Source: Anodontia alba (taxonomy: Eukaryota > Mollusca > Bivalvia > Lucinida > Lucinidae). From it: a stretch of DNA of 64,000 nt. Under the pieces are notes generated by a model. That model was not told the DNA's origin. It saw only the letters and a list, made by a program, of their open reading frames with translations, and did no database searches. Shown one piece after another: positions 33,914-44,753 of the stretch. The stretch spans positions 25,297,543 to 25,361,542 of the forward strand of contig OZ024828.1 of the NCBI GenBank assembly GCA_964016985.1. The letters are read 5' to 3'. Position numbers and translations under genes: made by a program. Numbering within the stretch: position 1 is the first letter of the stretch; each line of letters opens with the position of its first letter.

Positions 33914-34506
33914 TTTAGAAGTGCTTCCAGGCATATTTTTTAAGATTTTTCCTGGATTTGCGTACAAATCATTCCGTTCTAGCTACGTCACTGAGTATTA
34001 AGTGTATATAAACATTTAACTGTCGTCACTCTGAATAAATGTCCAAATATATAATGTTGGTTTAAAATCATCCGCAAGAAAGTCTGTCAGAACCTGAATT
34101 TTATGGTGACGTGGTCTGTAAATTCAGAAAAATTGTTGACATAAATGATTTGCCTGGACAATTAAAAAAGATTGTTATTCGCATCAAAAAGATATGATAT
34201 AACATGAAACTGTACACATGGTATTTCACCCGATTATGTTTGATTGCTTTGCCTCCGTCTTTAAATGCACGGAGGTGGGGCTGTGGTATGAGGTTAAATG
34301 CCAGCTCTTTCTTACTTTCAGAAGGTGGGTGCCTGACTATCAATGTCTATGGTCTAACGGTTGTAGACCTATTGGTGGTTTTCTTGTGTCCTGGCCTCAG
34401 ATTGCCATTGAGCCATTAGCTTTTTTCATCACAGTGTTTGATTATGTGTGTTTCACTGTGATTTTTGCTGATGAGGTCAAGGACCCATATGCGGACCGTA
34501 TATATA

Positions 34507-34837
34507 CAGTTGATACTCGTTATTTCGACCTCGCTTATCTCGAATACCTGCTTATCTCGAAGTTAAAATCTGGTCCCTGCTTAAACATGAAAATCTAACA
34601 ACATGTAAAAAATATTGTGGAAAAGAGGAGAAATTGCTCCTAAGGAGCAATTTCTCCTCTTTTTCATAATATTTTCAATATATCTCTAACTTCAAGAGTC
34701 CAATTACATATATATTAGCTAAATGTGGTTAATCAAATTATTTTTTCCTCAAAACTGCAAATCGAATATGTCGAGGTAAGGATATCTGGAAGTATTTCAG
34801 AGAGTTCCTTGGAATTCGAGATAACGAGAGTCGACTG
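34507..34837. mobile_element. pogo-type MITE G, copy 3
   Basis: CAGTTGATACTCGTTATTTC at left, GATAACGAGAGTCGACTG at right, TA on both sides. Near-perfect central palindrome 34613-34671 (GAGAAATTGCTCC/GGAGCAATTTCTC). Sits within the Penelope-like 3' UTR of P3. Confidence 0.87.
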
Positions 34838-35299
34838 TATTTGTAACTGTATCAGAATCAAGGGTGAGATTTCGCGCATGTCAAAAAAAGTCCCGAGTAG
34901 TTTTACTACTCGTAATGTGGTTCCTCTGTTGCAGTTTCGTTTTAGTTGTGCGTCGGTGTTTCTCATGCGGCGTTTGGTTTGTATTATTTGTTTCTCGTCT
35001 TTTGGGGCCTCGCGAAGGCTGTGCTTCGTGATTGTGGCATATTCCTGGCATCCTCAATTGTATTCTATTCTTATAACTATGCGCTGTTGCTCGTTTAAAA
35101 TAAACATATTGTTGGCGTTGGCAGATAAATCTGGATATACAGAATGATTTTTAAAGCGTTACTTAGCCATCGTAGAACTGAAAAGTTTGATGCATTTACG
35201 TCAACAACAAAATGATTTAAAAGCTAAATTTTAGATTCATTCAGTCTTTTTGTAACCATACACTATTGGGATTAACTTTTACAATGAATAATCGCTCCT

Positions 35300-35332
35300 G
35301 CATCGCTACTTTGGTATGAAACTATAGACATA
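35300..35332. repeat. 33-bp flank shared with MITE G1 junction
   Basis: GCATCGCTACTTTGGTATGA and the following bases to TAGACATA are identical, in inverse, to 17018-17050. Confidence 0.85.
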
Positions 35333-35659
35333 CAGTTGACTCTCGCTATCTCGAACTCGCTTATCTCGAATAACCACTTATCTCGAAGTGAAAATCTGGT
35401 CACTGCCTAAACATGAAAATCTAACAACAAAAAAACATATTGTGGAAAAGAGGAGAAATTGCTTCTAAGGAGCAATTTCTCTTTTCCACAATAGTTTCAA
35501 TATATCTCTAACTTCAGGAGTCAAATTACACATATATTTGTTAAATGTGGTTAATCGAATTAGTTTTTGCTCAATTCTGCAAATCTGATAGGTCAAAGTA
35601 CGGATATCTCGAAGTATTTCAGACAGTCCCTTGGAATTCGAGATAACGAGAGTCGACTG
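35333..35659. mobile_element. pogo-type MITE G, copy 4
   Basis: CAGTTGACTCTCGCTATCTC at left, GATAACGAGAGTCGACTG at right, TA on both sides. The central palindrome is missing a few bases on its right arm. Confidence 0.87.
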
Positions 35660-35734
35660 TATTTTAAAAAAATATAGTGCATTTGTCAATTCATACACAT
35701 GTTAAACAAAAACTTAAGTGAAGATAGAGTTTAC

Positions 35735-35995
35735 CAAAGGAATGTCACAATTACGAAGAACAGCCATCCCGCGGTACCAAAAATGAAACCGAGAAAGACA
35801 ACAAAAATAACAAAACAAATGCCACGTGTAAATGTATCCACGACGCACGAACAAAGAACAAAGAACCGCAACAGAGGAATCGCCTTGGAACGGCCAGTAG
35901 AAAAACTACGTGGAGATGATGTGAGAAGAGTCTAAAATCAATTTTATCTAGAGTTATTTTAATTTTTACTCGCGCGAAACAAGGTTCGGTTTGTA
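35735..35995 (-). repeat. Penelope-like 3'-UTR fragment
   Basis: GGAATGTCACAATTACGAAG, then GGAATCGCCTTGGAACGGCC and TTTACTCGCGCGAAAC, the usual landmark order. Confidence 0.65.
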
Positions 35996-36474
35996 ACGAC
36001 TACTTAACTACAATTTGTTTGTAAGCAATTTCCATCTCTGACTAATTCCTTATAGTTAGAACTTGTGTTAGCATAACGCGTTACTTGTAATCAAGGAACG
36101 TACCCACTGCATGCTGGTGTAGAAGGATCTTTGCTGCTAAGAAAGCGGATCAAGTTAACTATGGGGAAATTAGACTGCCATTGTGTTTCAACTGAACTTT
36201 CTTTACATGACATATTTAATATAAAGCCTAATGACACGTTTGCGATACTCGACGGCAGTTTGTGAATGAGTTAGACGAAAGCGGTTCAGTCGTCTAATTT
36301 CAAAATAACGTGGATAGATGAGAGACAGGCACGTGTGGAATTATTTTATTTAGTCACTAAACACTGTCTATATAAGTATGTATAAGTGCAATTACATTTT
36401 TGTAAAAGTCGTTTCTGTTGATGTCATTACAAAACTAAAATTTGCTAACAAAACATAAATGAAGTAACCCAGCA

Positions 36475-37232
36475 AAGGCCGCAATCACGAAGACACCACA
36501 GCAGAAACACTGCCTTGGAACGGTCACTAAAACCTTACTGGGAGGCAAATCGATTTTATGTGGCAACAACCCTCGCCCTTAATTCTGCCGTGGTATACAC
36601 AAGACATTTGTTCAGTCCGCATGAAGGGTTTCTAACTCATCAGTGCAACATCTCCGAGAACATAAAATTCAAACAAATACATTGATGAAACGAAAATGAT
36701 GGCTCGACTGCAAAAAATAACCGAAACGCTGAAGCAAAAGAAAACCAACAGGTGGACTCGGTGGAGCCGACCAGAGCCAGAGCATCAGGCACCAACGGAC
36801 TTATTTAAAAGACTTTAGGCCGATGCCGTGGTAGAATCTGAGGCCCGACCCGCCGGCGTGCAACCAAAGAGGGAAGCAAAGTTGTTAACCGTGATTGGGT
36901 TAACTACCATGCTTGCAGTCTTTGTATTACATTTATGTTGTACCAAATCTTTGAGCACTAAAATCATTACAAGCATATTTTTTTCTGAATTAGTATATTA
37001 AGTCACCATAAAATTCAGGTTCCGATAGGCCTTGTTGCAGAAGACATTTAAAGTCAACATTGAATTTGGAAACTAAATCGAAATGATGTTTATAAATTTT
37101 AGAAAAAAGGCTTTGCAGAGTTTATGGTACCGATAACCCTCATTTAGAAGTTTAGCAGTTAATAAATTCTTACGAATGTTGAAATCAGTCACATGACGAG
37201 GCACTCTGGCGAACCGAACTAGTTACGATATA
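36475..37232 (-). pseudogene. Penelope-like element P5, 3' UTR and C-terminus
   Basis: The 3' UTR (36475-36900) has CTGCCTTGGAACGGTCAC and CCGACCAGAGCCAGAGCATC. The minus-strand coding remnant (about 37232-37010) reads ISQLVRFARVPRHVTDF and TAKLLNEGYRYHKL with frameshifts. Its upstream continuation is found at 40091-40390; the 2.86 kb between is a pogo-like transposon. Confidence 0.7.
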
Positions 37233-40090
37233 TTCCGGAGTGTCCGCTTTCCGTGGAGGTAAAGAAGCGTGTGACATGTACAAGGCCTCTAACAAAATAA
37301 AAATAAATATGTACTAATAACCTTTTAGTTAGTCGCTTCTGCATCATTTATATTACTCCATGAAATCCAGAGTTAGCTCTAGCAACTGAAAATGTCAGAC
37401 AAGTCGCATGTCAAACATAAAGATGGCGCCACCCGTATCCTTTTTTCGTGGGTCAGTTTCTAAACCGGAAATAGACAATTTAGGCCACTAAAATAAAATT
37501 CTTAGTTGGGTGGTCCGTTACAGAACTTGGCATATTTAATTTGAATGAATATTTTTATCTTTTTTTTCTCTACTATATGGCCCTAATTCACACACAAAAA
37601 AAATTGACAGAATTTTTTTTTAAAATAATCACTTTGAGAAACGGACTAACAAGAATGCATATAATTAAAAAAAAATAGTTTGTAAGCTGTGTCGACAAGC
37701 AAAACAGAACCAATAGTTATAAAATAATACTTTGCAAACAGATTATTTTTCAGTGTTTTGCTCACAATGAGGACAATAAAACTGCACATCCCTTCTGATG
37801 ACTGAAAGTCTACATAATAGTGAGATGGGCCAGGCTTAGAGGAATTATATTGACAAATTTCACATGCACTCTTTGACAGTTTGTTTTCTGCAGATGAGCT
37901 CTTTTTTACATGGATTGCGCTGTTTAAGTTTACCCTTGCCTTTAACAGGCTGTTTTTCTTTATTTATTTTTATCACGCCTTTAGTTCCAGAACTTTTTGG
38001 ATAACTGTAATTCAGCTGGTGATCAACAATGCCTCTCACATTCTCCTCTTCTGTTATTGGTTTACCAGATGTAAGTTTACTTATGGTATTTCGTACTTTC
38101 TTGTCAGAGACCGTGCTTTTAATTTCTATGAGCTTTTCTATGCGGGATGTCATAAATGCACTTGGAGAATCCATGCTGTTGTTTTGACTGCTTGCTATTG
38201 CACCACTTGGCTCGCCATTATCTTGGTTCTCTTCAATATCCATTTCTTCACATTTCTGAACACCATCTGCTTTATTTGTAAAATCTTGATTTGTTGTATC
38301 TGAAGAAGTTTTAACTGTAAATACTTCAGCAGGCTTAACATATTCATTTTTAATCTGGGACTTGTCAAATGGAAAGATGCCTGTCTTGCGGAATACCGAG
38401 TGAAGGTTCTCTGATGATAATGCTCTGCTGTAAACCTTACAGGCCACAGCACATACATTATACCGTGTTATAGCTGTTGACTGTCTCTTAAGTTTATGGC
38501 ACTCAGAATTACATGTATACATTTTTCGCAAAGGACCATAGCAAGAAACATCCAATGGCTGAAGTATGTGTGATGTATGAGCTGGTAATATAAATGAAAT
38601 TATTTTCCTTTCCATTGCCCACTCTAACAGATCAAGTGATATATGTGACTTATGGCCATCAAGAATAAGTAGTAGATGCTGTTAGGTTCTCTCACAGGTA
38701 TAAATTTTATAAAGTGTTCTTAGAGATATTTTCTGAATAGTTCTGCATTGGACCAGCCTGTTTCTGACATTGCTCCAGCCGCTCAAGGAGATGCACCGTC
38801 CATCAGTTCCGGAATCAGTCTGTTGCCAGCAAAGACAAAGAAAGGTAGAATGGCAAACCCACTTGTACTTTCACATCCTAGAATAGTTGTCGTTTGTGAC
38901 TTTCCAGAAGTTACGGATTGTGTGGGTGATAATCTATACCGGAAACTATGTGCGGAGGGCTGTTGTTCTGTGTGATTCCTTTTTCATCAACATTACAGAT
39001 AAGATGAGGCTTGTCTTGGAGATTGTATTTCTTGATAACACGTTCGAGTTCTACAAAGTAAGATAGCACAACTGACTCAGATGTACACTAAGCTCGCTGT
39101 TGTTCAAGCGCATGTGGCTTTAAAATCCGTAGTTCAGGCCATCTGACAATGAAGCGGCGAAACCAGTTGAGGGTGAATGGTTTATCTTGGGGCCTCTTGC
39201 CAAGCTGTAAAGCATAATCTGTGGCTATATCAACACTCTTGCCTTGTGTAGCCATAACCATAGGAAGCCATATTTCTCAAATGGTGAACAATCTTGGCCT
39301 CTTCATCAATGGTAAGCACTGGGGATGTACCGGAGCTGACACAGTCCACATTCACCTTGCCAAGTACCCGATCCGCAAAGTCTGCTCAGGGACCCTATAC
39401 TGTATAGCTGCCTTTGTGACTGCAACCCCACCATCTTTCACGGCCACGTAAGCATCTGTGAGTGCCGTGTGGCTGTATGCCCGGTATCTTCTAGTAGGCC
39501 TGGGATTAATCTGCAAAAGAATGGAGGGCAGACTAAGTGGTCCATTTTTACTCCCAAATATCTACATAAGGAAGCATGACTGTTTGAAACTACATTATAC
39601 TGTATAAAGTTTATTGACATTTAAAAACAAAGTAGAGACCCTGTGCATAGGAAATGCCGAAAATGTTCTGAAAAGTGCTGAAAATTTTACACCATTCACA
39701 ATTTCACATATTTTTCCGTGAACCTAAAAAAATTGCCTTGGCCTAAAACAGCAAATATTGATGACGTCGGGAACCAGTCAGAGGTAAACAAGCACACGCA
39801 AATGACCGCGTTGTGAAGAATGTCATTTGAACTATTTTATGGACAATTTTTGGAAGTAAATTTATGGGATTAGTGTAAATGGGCTCAAAACAAATGAGTT
39901 TATACATATGTTTGTGTAATTACCTGTTTGAAACGCATTTTCTAAGCAAATCTTCTGATCAATTTGGATTACCTTTGACTTCAGTTTGACAGTAGAAAAA
40001 TCTCGCGCAGTGCACGTACGCGCGTGACAGGACTTTGTTTATGACGTTCACGAAAACGCGACCTCCACGATTACTGGATACTCGACGAAA
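37233..40090 (-). mobile_element. pogo-like DNA transposon, nearly full length
   Basis: About 2.86 kb inserted in a Penelope-like RT frame. Outer ends are inverted: TTCCGGAGTGTCC ... TCCGTGGAGGT at left against TTTCGTCGAGTATCC ... ATCGTGGAGGT at right (read inward). TA lies at 37231-37232 and 40091-40092. Removing the element restores ATATAAACACC, close to the uninterrupted sequence in P2 (TATTAACACC). It carries the transposase pseudogene described separately. Confidence 0.72.
37860..39510 (-). pseudogene. pogo/Tigger-type DDE transposase pseudogene
   Basis: Minus strand, N- to C-terminal: a psq-type helix-turn-helix remnant (YVAVKDGGVAVTKAAIQYRV, about 39460-39400); a CENP-B-like domain remnant (SVDIATDYALQLGKRPQDKP, then WFRRFIVRWPELRIL, about 39240-39120); and a DDE domain. 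Catalytic Asp codons are visible in CNVDEKG (38986-38988), LILDGHKSH (38658-38660) and LQPLDVSCYGPL (38550-38552), so all three are present. The last two are 35 residues apart. The 3' portion is one open frame (38639-37860) of Lys/Ser-rich C-terminal tail; the 5' two thirds have several stops and frameshifts. In the family the protein binds the inverted ends and integrates at TA. This copy cannot make it. Confidence 0.85.
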
Positions 40091-40390
40091 TAAACACCCT
40101 AGATGCTCGACGAGGAATATCCACGTCACAGTAAGGAAAATTATCAATCTACGTAAAAGTCAAAATTATCTAAAATCGGCAAATGCAAGTCCAAAAACAG
40201 GACTTTAGTTTCAGAAGAATTTGCTTTATTTAACTGAAGCTCTGAAGGATAAATTTGACTGATCAATCTATCGAAGTAGTGATTGGCAATATTTAATAAA
40301 TCGTCCAAATATCTAGACATTGATTTGAAAGCTTCAATAACTTCAAATTATTTTTCTTCAGAAAAGAGACAGCATTAAGTCAAACACCGC
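40091..40390 (-). pseudogene. Penelope-like element P5 continued: RT motif C region
   Basis: Minus strand reads SMSRYLDDLLNIANHYF and QIYPSELQLNKANS, then FLDLHL; both motif-C Asp are kept. Directly continues the frame of 36475-37232 across the pogo-like insertion. Confidence 0.72.
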
Positions 40391-40829
40391 CTTGGAACGT
40401 TCAGCGAAAATAAGTTTTGGGGGTCAGAAGAATGGAAGAGAGGTTTAGGGAAAGAAGTAATTTAATTATTTCCATTTAGAAAACAATAAACATGGAAAAC
40501 CACAATATTAATGAAAGATAATTTTCAATACTGAAATGAAATAAAGATGGGCATGATAAGAAAGAGCAACGGAAAATATTACAGTCGAACCTCAATGGCT
40601 CGAACATCTTTGGAACCATGGAAATTCGTTCGAGACATGGATAGTTCGAGCCACTGAGGGTTAATCATGGCACTTCAGGAAGCAAATAGCGATAATTTAG
40701 GGAAATCTTTTCGATTTTCTACACAATGATTGTATGTTGAGTGTACTCATTAGAATCGTCTCGATAAGGCGATTCTAATGAGTACGCACAACATACAATT
40801 CCATGATAAAATAAGAAAAATTCCCTAAG

Positions 40830-40843
40830 TATTTGTTTTCTTG
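40830..40843. repeat. LINE target-site duplication, left
   Basis: TATTTGTTTTCTTG, identical to 44740-44753. Confidence 0.92.
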
Positions 40844-43800
40844 GTTTAAACATATTTTATTTCATATATTTCTCAATACATCAATACATCTACACAGACA
40901 TTACATGAGTATGTTAATATATAAAAGGGATTCGAAAAAAGCTATATAGCTTATGTGAATTCGTTTCCCTCGGTTCATGAGCATCAAATCAAAACGTTGT
41001 GACCATGCATGTACAAGTAGTTAACTAGCTAACTAACTAAATAAATAACGAAGAGAAAGAAAGGTGAAAGAAAAGAAGCGAAATGAGAGTGCAGTTTAAG
41101 AACTTTGAGAGTAGTGGATGTATAATAGAGACGTATTAGAATACGACTTATAAAAAATAATATTTTCCAGGCACAAGCACGTAATATAGGCGAGAAGTAA
41201 AGAGAGTGATGTGGGGACCCTATTTAAATAAATAAAAATCAAATCTTACTTCAAGCATTGAGACTTATGGATTAAAACCGATTTTAAACTACAAATGTAT
41301 TGTTATATTAGAAAACTAAACAATATTCAGACAAGATATTATGCTACTAGCTATATGGAATTTAGTATTGATATATGTCAGTTTGTAGGACAGTTCAAGA
41401 GGAGATTTCAAAGCGTTTGCTTCTTTGAATAAACTTATGTACATATTTAAAAATTGATTCATTCGCTTCATCTGTTAAAGCCATGTTCCCGAACAGTAGG
41501 GTACGTAATGTTGGTTGGCAGAACTGCGATACTTCATGCAACATATCCATTCTTATAGCGTTATATTTTCGGCATTCTAACAGAAAATGTTTGTTGGTCT
41601 CGGGTAGTCCACACGTGCATCTCGGGTCTTCAATGATGTTTTTATGGTATAAATAATAGTTTAGAGAGCTACAGTTAGTTCGAAGTCTTGCATGATGTAT
41701 TTGACCTAGTCTGTCACCGACATAGAAATAGGATGGTGTTTCACGTGAATTAGTACTCAGAGATCTTTTAAAAGATTCTACTGTGGGGGAATTTCTTGAT
41801 AAAACAGGTAGAGCATTCCAGTCTCTGACTACTGAAGGTAGAAAGGATTTGTAATATAGTTGAGTGCCAGCATGGATGTTTTGCAAGTTCTCAGCGTTTC
41901 TTAGACTGTATGAAGACGCTTGACCGACTTGATCAGGAACTAACTGTGTCAAATAATTTGGTGAAAGTCTGTTAATCATTTTGTAAAAAAGAACAAGTTT
42001 ATGTTTTCTTCGTCGAGAGCTAAGCTCTTCCCATCCCAATTCATTATACAGTGAAGCAAGAGAGACTAACTTAGTTGTTCCCGATACTATTCTACCGGCT
42101 TCCAGTTGCACTTTCTCAATCTTAGTTTGATCAAACTGAGTGCAATTATCCCATACGACATCTGCGTATTCCAGTATGGGTCGTATAAATGTAAAATAAA
42201 TAATCTCCAAAGTCTTGCGATCAAACTGGAATTTGAGTTTTCGCATTATATTTATTCTTGCCCAAGCTTTGGATGTGATAAGCTCGATATGATTATGCCA
42301 AGTTCCATCATTTGACAAAACTAAACCAAGGTGTTTATGGGAGGTAACGTTTTCAATCGACTGGTTATTTAGGATCAGTTGAGGATGCTGTAGATCAGTA
42401 CGTCTTCTTGTAATTAAGAGAGATTCAGATTTAGCAGGGTTGAAAGTGACAAGCCATTTTGTTGACCAAATATTAATTTTTGAAAGGTCGTTATTCATAA
42501 CAGATGCGGTATTTTGCGGAGTATCGACAATAATATATAGACTAGTGTCATCAGCAAACAATCTGATATTCGAATTAATGTCATTAACGATGTCATTTAT
42601 AAATATAAGAAATAGCAGAGGACCAAGTATCGAACCTTGTGGTACACCGGCTTTTAGATAAGACCAATCAGAACAAGAACCAGGAAGAACAACTCTTTGT
42701 CTTCGGTTTGTTAGGTAATCGGAGAACCAGTCCATCAAGCGTCCTCTGATACCCACATAATTTAGTTTATGAAGTAGTCCCCGATGCCAAACTCTATCAA
42801 AAGCTTTGCTTATGTCAAGAAAGACCGCCCTCACCTCTTTACCTTCGTCTAATGCCTTACAGAAAGTATTATACATGTTTACAAGCTGATTTACTGTTGA
42901 ATCGCCCGTAACGAAACCTGATTGAAAACTGGAAATTGTATTGTTAGAAAGAAAGAAGTTGAATACATGTTTGTGCACAAGTTTTTCCATGACCTTTCCT
43001 ATAGTATTCAAAAGAGATATTGGTCTGTAATTCGAAACATTTGATGCATCATCTTTTTTAAAGATCGGAGTCACGTTAGCTTCTTTCCAGGAAGAAGGAA
43101 AGGAACCTGAGGACAGAGATGAATTGAACAGGGAACATAATGGGTTGGCCAGTTCAGAAGAGAGCTCTTTAAGTATTCTGTTATTTATTCCATCGGGTCC
43201 GGAAGACTTTCCTAGCTGGAGATTCTGCAGTATATCTTTGACTTCATTAGGGTTTAATTTGATACCGTGGATTGAGGGTGTATTATCACTGATATTCAAT
43301 TTTGGAAGTTCCTTATTATTATCTTGAAGATTTGTCTGTCCTATAAAGTGATCATTTAGAATATAAGCCTTTTCTATGTCATTGGAGTAAATTATGTCGT
43401 CCTTTAAAAGCGTTGGAATGCCTGAACTGCTTGATGATTTAATAAATGGTTTCAAATATTTCCACCAGTCGTTACTGCTAGGTTTTTGTGTTTTTAACTT
43501 GTTGGCTATATCATCGATGTGAGATTTCTTTGACTTGCGAATTAGTTTTGTAACTTCGTTTCTGTATTGTTTATAGAGATTCATGTCTTGCGATAGTTTT
43601 GTTCGTTTAGCTTTCTTGAAGAGACGTTTACGTTTTCTGATCATTCTGCGTAGCTGACTGTTTAACCACATAGGTTCTGCATTTCTAACTGTTACGTATT
43701 TGTTTGGTATGTGTTTCTCGGCTAGCGAAATTATATAATTTGAAAGATTAGTTGCATAAATATCTAAGTCTTCGTTTATAATATCATCCCAATTAGTATT

Positions 43801-44739
43801 ACTTGTCTCTTGCCTTAACGAATTATAATCACCTCTATCATATAACCATACTTTCCTTTTAAAACTCAAAGTACGTTCTTTTATCAAGTTATAAAAACAG
43901 TAAATAGGACAATGATAGCGGATGTTCTGACACAGGAAAGGCTCACCTACTCCACTTAGAATAACATTTCTGGGATTACTTGAAATTAATATGTCGATTA
44001 ATGAGGAAGAATGTTCTGTAAAATGAGTAGGTTCGTCTATCAGTTGTAATGAACTGTACTGATTACAAATATCATCTATTTTTTTGCGTGTATTCTGCTT
44101 TAATAGATCAAGATTAAAATCACCAGTAATAATAATGTCTTTGATACCAGTATCATGAGCAAGATCTATAGACGTTTCAATGTCAGAAAGGACTGATACG
44201 TTAGAGTTGGGTGGTCTGTAGAAGGTTCCTATAAGTACAGGTTTGTTTTTTATTAGAATTTCAACCCAAACACATTCAACGTTACGTAATTCAAGATCAT
44301 CCCTTCGTCGAGAATAAAACGTTTCCTTAACATAAACTGCTACTCCACCGTGCGCATCCGCTTGTCTATCATGACGAAAAGGTGATTTGTAGCCTTGAAA
44401 CTTGATATCAGAATCTAGATTAGATTGCTGAAGCCAAGTTTCGGTCAAAGAAATCACGTCAAAATTGTTAAGTTCTAATTCGACTGAGTCTACTTTTTGT
44501 AAAAGGCTTTGGGCGTTGTAATGTACAAGAGAAAAATATTTCTGAAATAGAGTAGGTGAGATGTCGGATAGGCTGTCATGCTCTAAGTCACTAGTTGAAG
44601 TATTACTCCTGTTCAAGTTATCACTGCTATTGCTATTTGGACCAGGATTGAGTTCTATATCGCCAGATCTGAAGAGAAACGTCCCTACGAATAACAAAAA
44701 TTCAAAGTTTGTAAAATATTTGATACCCTTAATTGTTTT
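40844..44739 (-). mobile_element. CR1/L2-superfamily LINE, 5'-truncated, recent
   Basis: 3896 bp between identical 14-bp duplications. Minus strand: coding part 44739-41395, then a 3' UTR of about 550 bp (41394-40844) ending in an AT-rich tail without a long poly-A. Long uninterrupted frame and perfect duplications point to a recent insertion. The frame is open to the very 5' end with no ATG before the 2A-like motif, so the source element was longer. Confidence 0.9.
41395..44739 (-). CDS. LINE polyprotein: 2A-like motif, AP endonuclease, reverse transcriptase, Cys-His tail
   Basis: Non-LTR retrotransposon ORF2-type protein that nicks target DNA and reverse-transcribes its RNA there. Residue numbers count from the TTG at 44697 (1100 codons; the frame stays open 14 codons further to the element edge). 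Residues 11-20 are SGDIELNPGP, matching the DxExNPGP ribosome-skipping motif after a hydrophobic stretch. Endonuclease (about 55-275): N61, E86 in LTETWL, D193/N195 in TGDFN, S232/D235; the usual S-D-H triad is R-Y-H (260-262). RT (about 470-760): PDG at 501, D628 in FLDISKAFD, GVPQGS at 684, FADD at 714-717; all intact. C-terminal C-x-C ... H-x4-C (1027-1042). No stops or frameshifts. Clade call CR1/L2 superfamily is by motif only. Probably not independently functional because its start is missing. Confidence 0.93.
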   Translation of the reverse strand, partial: KTIKGIKYFTNFEFLLFVGTFLFRSGDIELNPGPNSNSSDNLNRSNTSTSDLEHDSLSDISPTLFQKYFSLVHYNAQSLLQKVDSVELELNNFDVISLTETWLQQSNLDSDIKFQGYKSPFRHDRQADAHGGVAVYVKETFYSRRRDDLELRNVECVWVEILIKNKPVLIGTFYRPPNSNVSVLSDIETSIDLAHDTGIKDIIITGDFNLDLLKQNTRKKIDDICNQYSSLQLIDEPTHFTEHSSSLIDILISSNPRNVILSGVGEPFLCQNIRYHCPIYCFYNLIKERTLSFKRKVWLYDRGDYNSLRQETSNTNWDDIINEDLDIYATNLSNYIISLAEKHIPNKYVTVRNAEPMWLNSQLRRMIRKRKRLFKKAKRTKLSQDMNLYKQYRNEVTKLIRKSKKSHIDDIANKLKTQKPSSNDWWKYLKPFIKSSSSSGIPTLLKDDIIYSNDIEKAYILNDHFIGQTNLQDNNKELPKLNISDNTPSIHGIKLNPNEVKDILQNLQLGKSSGPDGINNRILKELSSELANPLCSLFNSSLSSGSFPSSWKEANVTPIFKKDDASNVSNYRPISLLNTIGKVMEKLVHKHVFNFFLSNNTISSFQSGFVTGDSTVNQLVNMYNTFCKALDEGKEVRAVFLDISKAFDRVWHRGLLHKLNYVGIRGRLMDWFSDYLTNRRQRVVLPGSCSDWSYLKAGVPQGSILGPLLFLIFINDIVNDINSNIRLFADDTSLYIIVDTPQNTASVMNNDLSKINIWSTKWLVTFNPAKSESLLITRRRTDLQHPQLILNNQSIENVTSHKHLGLVLSNDGTWHNHIELITSKAWARINIMRKLKFQFDRKTLEIIYFTFIRPILEYADVVWDNCTQFDQTKIEKVQLEAGRIVSGTTKLVSLASLYNELGWEELSSRRRKHKLVLFYKMINRLSPNYLTQLVPDQVGQASSYSLRNAENLQNIHAGTQLYYKSFLPSVVRDWNALPVLSRNSPTVESFKRSLSTNSRETPSYFYVGDRLGQIHHARLRTNCSSLNYYLYHKNIIEDPRCTCGLPETNKHFLLECRKYNAIRMDMLHEVSQFCQPTLRTLLFGNMALTDEANESIFKYVHKFIQRSKRFEISS

Positions 44740-44753
44740 TATTTGTTTTCTTG
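44740..44753. repeat. LINE target-site duplication, right
   Basis: TATTTGTTTTCTTG, identical to 40830-40843. Confidence 0.92.

Larger units (their letters stand above)
33580..35065 (+). pseudogene. Penelope-like element P3, C-terminal RT part and 3' UTR
   Basis: Plus strand. Begins at DFDIVKFPSPV and HISQLIQFARASGQF (33596-33672), the block downstream of RT motif C. After a hairpin-bearing insertion (about 33741-33955) it continues with FYGDVVCKFRKIVD-like and CLIALPPSLNARRWG-like sequence (34090-34275). The 3' UTR follows (34276-34504). It is interrupted by MITE G3 and resumes at 34838-35065 (inverse of GCCACAATCACGAAGCACAG). No intact frame. Confidence 0.7.

Noticed and set aside
37881..38303. 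140-codon plus-strand frame
   Set aside because: It is the antisense shadow of the pogo-like transposase tail.
44695..44697. TTG as a true start of the LINE protein
   Set aside because: The frame continues open upstream to the truncated element edge; the real start is missing.
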